Assembly: GCA_963682055.1 (NCBI GenBank)
Contig: OY821741.1
Span: 13,149,197 to 13,213,196 of the forward strand
DNA length: 64,000 nucleotides
DNA from: Primula veris
Taxonomy: Eukaryota; Streptophyta; Magnoliopsida; Ericales; Primulaceae
Direction: 5' to 3'
In this document: positions 59,201 through 64,000 of the stretch, piece by piece
Layout of the letters: every line of letters starts with the position of its first letter
How positions within the stretch are numbered: position 1 is the first letter of the stretch
Made by a program: the position numbers and the translations under genes
The notes under the pieces: generated by a model
The model's input: the letters and a program-made list of their open reading frames with translations, nothing else
Told to the model about the DNA's origin: nothing
Database searches by the model: none

Positions 59201-59542
59201 CAAGTTTGATTCTAAAAGTGATAAAGGAGTATTTATTGGGTATGCTCAAAACAGTAGAGATTTTAGAGTCTATAATCTGAGAACAAACTGTGTAATGAAA
59301 TCATATAATGTGATATTTGATGATTTAAAAGATGTGTATGAGACTACAGGTGATGATGATGAGTCAGGAATCAAAAGTAAAGAAACAGAAGAAATTCAGC
59401 AAAAAGACAGTCCGGTAGTGGTTGGAAGTCCAGTTGAAACCCAAAATATAACAGATTCTGATGAAGAAGAAGAGAGCTCTCCGATCCAATCCAAACTGAA
59501 AGCTAGTTTTTGTGTAGAGGAAAAACAGATTTGCTCATTATA
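56282..59542 (+). pseudogene. SIRE-like gag-protease-integrase polyprotein
   Basis: One frame from MDLMREGNVFNKPPLLEGG (56282). Gag domain to 57151 (VNYGVWKIRMRSFI, KAYKIQQLTTQFENLRMEED, LRSLPENFKIKVTNIEES), a knuckle CRECKSYGHIQAEC at about 57205, a second CNFCKRPGHLEIRC near 57875, protease FDSGCSKHMTGN near 58078, pre-integrase zinc finger (IWHKRLGHVNYKTLD ... CAIGKQTK) and integrase with HIDLMGP, RSDHGTEIEN and TPQQNGVVERKNR (the DDE residues). In-frame stops begin at 57152 and 57164, with more before the protease; the 58100-58813 stretch is in the same frame as gag. A frameshift near 59125 precedes the last readable part (KSDKGVFIGYAQNSRDFRVY). RT and RNase H were not found. Confidence 0.82.
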
Positions 59543-59990
59543 GCTCTTAGTCATAATTTTTATTGTATGAATATCCTATGATAAATATATATTTGTGAGT
59601 AAATTGTCAGTATCTTGTGTTCAAAATTCTATACTATATATTATTGCTATCTTTATTTTGAAACAATTCCAATTCATATATTTCTTCAACTCCTTATAAT
59701 CAGAATAATTAGATAAATCTATTTCAAATTGGAATGTAGATCTTTATTACTTGCTGAATTTATCTTCATAAAAACAGTATATGTTATATGCGAAAATTTT
59801 GAATATATTTTAAAAGATAAGTATCTATTTTTGGGGAAAATTGGTTCAAAAAGAGATTTTGGTATATGTTTTCTTATTTTACAAATATTTGTGCTTAATT
59901 GTTATTTAAGCCAATGCTTATGTTAAACTCTGTTTTTCTGAAAAACCCAATTTCTCGTGTTCCAAGTGCAGTTGCAACCTCAGATCCAAC
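59543..59990 (+). other. Gap where RT would be expected
   Basis: AT-rich sequence with no recognisable RT or RNase H. It ends with CCAAGTGCAGTTGCAACCTC just before the additional ORF, a word also seen in the SIRE-type LTRs. Confidence 0.5.
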
Positions 59991-60839
59991 CATGTCTTCT
60001 TCTCCTCAAAATCAACCTGGTTTAAACTATGAGGATGACATTACTCTTGGTGACTTTGTGAATCAGTCCAAAACTCGTAGAGGTTCTAAAGCAATGGTAA
60101 GTGAACCCTATTCTACCCAATCTAGAAAACGTAGGGTTAAGAAACGTTCTGGTAGAGACACACAGAGAGATCCTATCTTTGTTAAATATTTCTATGACAC
60201 TCTTAATAATGAGCTTTATCCTAGATTCTGGAATAAAATCATGTCAGATAGGTTTTCTAAGCTTAGTAATAGGGAAGTACATTCTGAAAGACAACTGAAT
60301 ATGGCAAGTTATAGGAATATTCAGCTGCATATTGAAAATTTATTGAAATAAGTTGGTCTTGATAGAACAATAAGTTACCCTGAATCTTACTATTCTGAAC
60401 TAATTAGGGAATTCTATGCCAATCTAAATGTTGGGGTGTTTGATGAGGGTGATATGGCTTTTGGAAGAGTGTTTATGAGGGGTCATACTCTTGATTGTAA
60501 CCCTGAAGTAATCAATAAGTTTGTAGGTACTCCTAGTCATCCTGAGGGTAATCTTGACTATGATATACATGTTGTAGCTCTAGCAATTACAGGAAAACAA
60601 ATCAGTTTGATGGTAATTCCATTAAAACTTCAGCTCTTACTCTTAGTGCAACTGTTCTGCATAGAATCTCCAAGTTCAATTGGACACCAACTAAGCAACC
60701 CTCTAAACTCACCAAAGAGATGGCAGTATTCATCTATAGAATTATGTCTAAAATTCCCATCAATTTTGGTGAACATGTGTTCAAATTGATCAAAGAGTTT
60801 GCTGATGTCAAAGCTAACTCTGTCTTGCTTGTTAACTAA
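59991..60839 (+). pseudogene. Additional ORF, putative plant transposon protein domain
   Basis: ATG at 59991 (MSSSPQNQPGLNYEDD). A Ser/Lys/Arg-rich N-terminus (SRKRRVKKRSGRDTQ) is followed by a conserved region: FYANLNVGVFDEGDMAFGRV, RGHTLDCNPEVINKFVGTP, then after a frame change near 60606 IKTSALTLSATVLHRISKFN, KEMAVFIYRIMSKIPINFGE and a stop at 60837-60839. This resembles the domain of unknown role found in many plant genomes as putative plant transposon protein (Pfam PF20167, from memory). One in-frame TAA at 60349 and one frameshift. The role is unknown; in SIRE-type elements it lies between pol and the 3' LTR, which fits its place here. Confidence 0.6.
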
Positions 60840-60968
60840 GATTACACAATAAACGTCGTACTGTCACATATTTTGTTTCCTTACTTTGACTACTCTTTAA
60901 CTTTTAATAATGCAAAAAAGGGTGCTACGAAAAATACAATACAATGAAATGTGAGGTAGCCAATTGAT

Positions 60969-61105
60969 AGGGGTGGACACGATTCGGTTTTGGGTGAAAC
61001 CGAAACCAAACCAGAAATTTTAATTGATTTCGTTCCGGTTTGGTTTTCATGTTTTTGAAAACCAAACTGAAAAAAAACCAAAAGGTTTGGATCGGTTCCC
61101 ACCAT
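60969..61105. mobile_element. Possible short hAT-like MITE
   Basis: Starts TAGGGGTGGACACGATTCGG and has an inverted counterpart GGATCGGTTCCCACCA near its right end, with GGTTTGGTTT / AAACCAAAC words inside. No clean 8-bp duplication found; boundaries are tentative. Confidence 0.35.
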
Positions 61106-61289
61106 TGTCAAATTATTGAGTTCACTTCTCCCCGCTGTTGTTTCATGACCTTACCCGATTGTAACTCTACCATCTCCCCCTAATAAAAAAGGATATAGTC
61201 ATGGCGGCAAAGTTATTTATCACCCGACCTAACCCTTGAAACCATATATTCCCATATACCATCCATGCCCGACATGGGCAAGTCCTTAA

Positions 61290-61514
61290 AAGTCACTAAA
61301 AAATTCATTGTTTTATATAGCGCGCTTCGTAGTGAAAAAGCTCGATTCAAAGCTTTAAAAAAAATCTTTAAAAAGTTCATGTTTCCGCCACTAAAGCTTA
61401 CATTTATAATGTTTTTAGTATATCTCTTACAAAAAAGGTTTCGCTAAGATTTCACTTTTTAAAACACTACTAAAAATCGACTTTCATGTATCTCAACCAC
61501 CATAACATTATATA
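61290..61514 (+). repeat. PGT intron fragment E
   Basis: 61305-61440 matches the intron before exon iv (3590-3730, 33490-33640: GCTTCGTAGTGAAAAAGCTC). 61445-61514 matches 21240-21310 (AACACTACTAAAAATCGACT). No exon. It shows the tandem PGT-locus block continued here before later insertions. Confidence 0.6.
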
Positions 61515-62112
61515 TGTTAGGACCATATTTCTGGCCTATTAACTCTTTGTTCTCAATTGCTTTGAATAAAATAATCTAAGTTGAATGTTAAGAATTGAGA
61601 CAGTTTTATGTTTACTGGTGAGGTTGCAACCACAGTTCCAACCTGCTAATACGCAGGATTCTGTTTAATTCTGTCTAACTGCATTACTTAAACTTTAAAG
61701 TCTTTTATTTGAATTAAAGAATGCAGGATATATTCTCATATGTTTAAAAAGATTTATTTTATATATAATCAGAATATTAAGTTGATGAAGAATGGAAGTT
61801 GCTTAAAAGATATATGGAGATTAGTTTAAGAAATATTGTTCCTTTTTATTGTGCAACTAAATCTCTATTATTATGCAAAGTTTTTCTCACGAAATTCAAT
61901 CTATGTGTGTACAAAATATGTTATGATCCAGTTAGATTGAATGTTATATGGAGTTATGCATTCAAAATATATTAAGATTTTATCTCTAAAATATATTATT
62001 TTATATGTTCCTTGTTTAAGGAAGTAGTAAATTCTATTGTCAAGCACGTTATTAACAAGTATTAACATCAATATTGAGATCAATCAAATGCAGCAGTATC
62101 TCATGCAAAGAT
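61515..62112 (+). mobile_element. Truncated SIRE-type LTR
   Basis: Begins TGTTAGGACCATATTTCTGG, matches the reverse complement of 39619 down to about 39040, and stops after CAGCAGTATCTCATGCAAGA-type sequence near 62112. It lies directly in PGT intron fragment E, so it is not the 3' LTR of the element at 55960. Confidence 0.65.
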
Positions 62113-62510
62113 TGGGAAAATGGTGTAAACACCCTCTTTAAGTGGATTATTGCTTTTACAATAGTTTACTTATAAACTGAAAGCCCTAAGTCCGAATTTT
62201 ATATGCGTTGGCTCCTCCTAAAGTCTTATTTAATTTTTAGCTTCTTTAATGTTAAAAATCTTGTCACCTTTCAAAAAAAAAAATGTTAATAATCTTGTCA
62301 ATGCCTCAGGCCTATAAAAAAAAATGATTGTCTAATACTATGTATCATGAAATGATGACAATGCCTCAGGCCTGCGCTATGTTGGGTTTTGATATACGTA
62401 AAAACAATAATTAAAAAATACAACGACTGAAAAGAAATAAACAATTTTATTTCTATAGTGGAATGTGACTCTATTACAAATTCCGACACTTGCAGAATGT
62501 AAATGCAATT

Positions 62511-62690
62511 AATTAAACTTCCAGACAGAATAATATAAGTTATTAAACTGCTGGACTGGTTTGTAATTAAACGAAACTGTCAGACAAAATCGTATAAAAC
62601 TAAACTGCTGAACTGTTTGTTAATTAAAAGAAACTGCCAGACAGAATAGTATAATTACTAAACTGCTGGACTGTTTCTGTAAATAAATTA
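62511..62690. repeat. Tandem repeat, three units of about 57 bp
   Basis: Units share AAACT(T/G)(C/T)CAGACA(G/A)AAT, then TA(T)TAAACTGCTG(G)ACTG and TTTGT(T)AATTAAA. Further loose copies (ACAGGACTGAAATGA) follow to about 62830. No associated gene. Confidence 0.75.
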
Positions 62691-64000
62691 CAGGACTGAA
62701 ATGAAACTAATCTAATTAGAGAATTGAAACAGTACTTTAAATAAATTATAGAAAGGTAAAACATAATTTAAAAGTTACAGCTAATGACAAGAAATTGAAA
62801 TACTGAAATTAAATTACAGAAATGAAATGAAATAAAAAAGGACAGAAAAAAAATAGACGAGACTACTGTTTAACAGTATGTTCTTAACCGATATTCACTT
62901 AACCACCTTTGAGGTTTCTGGTTATGTTTGACGCTTCGATCCCAAGGTACAACGTCTCGGATGACTCGCCGGAAACTGCCGACGAGTCAAGGTCGAGCTG
63001 TTGGTGGGTGGCTCTCTCTGGCTAAAATGTAATGCTTCTGTTTAGAGAGATGATATATGCTGCTGTGTTTGATTTCAGAATATTTTCCTTTTGGACATGT
63101 GGGGGGTCTGCTTATTTATACGCTGGTTGAGTATGTCAGTCATTAAAGTCACATTTTAATACTGTCAGTTTATGCTTTTGAGTTTACGATAAAATAATTT
63201 ATTTATTTATTTTTGAAGAAAAAATAGTAATATCGAAGGAGTAGTAACTACTTACTACTCTAAGACCCGCAAACATTGATAAATTAATGAGCCTATTCTA
63301 TTATGTTTCGTTATTAAGTGAAATATTTAATTTCTTAAAACTCAGCTGTGCTCTTCAAACAGTGTTAGCATGCAATTGATGTTAATTAGCTTATACATAA
63401 TGTTACTTTTTTGAGAAAAGAGATTTATCCCGCTATGGCCACCGGGTCATCGATTTTAGCAATAGACATATTATTTTCGTTGCTGATATAAGATCAAAAG
63501 CTATATTAGAATCTTTGTCAAATAGCCGGTTTTTTTTTCTTTTAGAGTTAAGGCTGAAAATACTTCGTTGTGTTTTGGCGTATCTTAATGATTCAACTTT
63601 ATTTTTGCCTGGTCTCAGAAGTCAAAAAAACGTTCCTGTGGTTACTCTTGTTTCAAAGCCAAATTTTTTTTTTTCCACAATTGCAACCGTTCTTACTTAT
63701 TATTTGAGAAAAATGCAGTGTGAAACTAAGTGCATATTATCGGGGGCGATGACACCTCTATAATTTTGATTTTTTAAAATTTTTGACCATTTATTTTCAT
63801 AAAAATATGTTTAAAACGATATAATTTGGCAGCCCTCATTTTTTTTATTTCATTTAATTTATTAGTCAATGTAAATTTTGGTATCCATATACCATTACTG
63901 GGTTCGCACTTGGAAAAAAGTTAACAATGGTGTATAAATTAGTCTCTACTGCCCTTTTCATTGACCTCATGACATGCGCTTTGAAATAACATGTGGTAGA
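62691..64000. other. No gene recognised
   Basis: AT-rich sequence. A GC-richer patch at 62935-63010 (GATGACTCGCCGGAAACTGC) followed by CTTATTTATACGCTGG near 63110 could be an LTR or promoter piece, but no partner was found. An 82-codon frame at 63515-63763 has no recognisable content. Confidence 0.5.

Larger units (their letters stand above)
55960..60839 (+). mobile_element. SIRE-like Ty1/Copia element, 5'-truncated LTR, no RT found
   Basis: Truncated 5' LTR (about 55960-56222), primer-binding site TGGTATCAGAGC at 56225-56236, gag, zinc knuckle, protease and integrase, then about 0.45 kb with no recognisable reverse transcriptase, then an additional ORF. The large gag and extra ORF with an LTR of about 1.1 kb (see 38519) suggest the SIRE/Maximus lineage. 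No 3' LTR directly follows. Confidence 0.7.

Noticed and set aside
61515..62112. 3' LTR of the SIRE-like element at 55960
   Set aside because: No polypurine tract or element interior precedes it. PGT intron sequence abuts its first base, so it is a separate truncated LTR.

Overview
Plant nuclear DNA from a eudicot. The evidence is AT-rich sequence, an intron-containing plant UDP-glycosyltransferase, exons of a plant 4-hydroxybenzoate prenyltransferase, and Tekay-type Ty3/Gypsy, SIRE-type Ty1/Copia, TRIM, hAT and LINE remnants. The prenyltransferase exons resemble the COQ2 / p-hydroxybenzoate geranyltransferase (PGT) family. An asterid such as a Boraginaceae species is possible, but this is a weak inference.

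Layout. (1) 1-4985 (+): the C-terminal half of a PGT/COQ2-like gene (copy A), six exon remnants with all splice sites but with frameshifts, carrying a solo LTR and an hAT MITE. (2) About 5650-12293 (-): a 3'-truncated Tekay element with an 1823-bp 5' LTR. (3) 13088-15754 (+): the only intact host gene seen, a two-exon UGT71-like glycosyltransferase of 478 residues, with a TRIM-like insertion about 140 bp upstream. (4) About 16652-21238 (-): a second truncated Tekay element. (5) 21240-37715 (+): tandem pieces of the PGT locus (B1 and B). Copy B is split by a retrotransposon of about 8 kb that itself holds three nested insertions, by a 2.6-kb LTR-like insertion with a minisatellite, and by an hAT element. 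(6) 38519-42526: a solo SIRE-type LTR, PGT fragment D (exons ii-iii), a complete TRIM, an hAT MITE and a TRIM remnant. (7) 43938-45275 (-): an inverted, broken partial copy of the UGT. (8) 45290-45739: a LINE ORF1 fragment. (9) 45761-55947 (-): a composite Tekay element with two gag-protease-RT modules between a 3' LTR and a truncated 5' LTR. (10) 55960-60839 (+): a SIRE-like Copia element with gag, protease and integrase, no recognisable RT, and an additional ORF. (11) 61290-64000: a PGT intron fragment, a truncated SIRE-type LTR, a short tandem repeat, and sequence with no recognised gene.

Reading of the locus: a prenyltransferase family and a neighbouring glycosyltransferase were duplicated locally. 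At least two prenyltransferase frameshifts are shared between copies, so the duplicated PGT was probably already dead. The block was then filled by nested transposons. Only the UGT looks able to encode a protein. The most unusual signal is in the Tekay LTRs. Each full LTR holds three tandem repeats of about 125 bp whose hairpin arms change together around an almost invariant 11-base loop.
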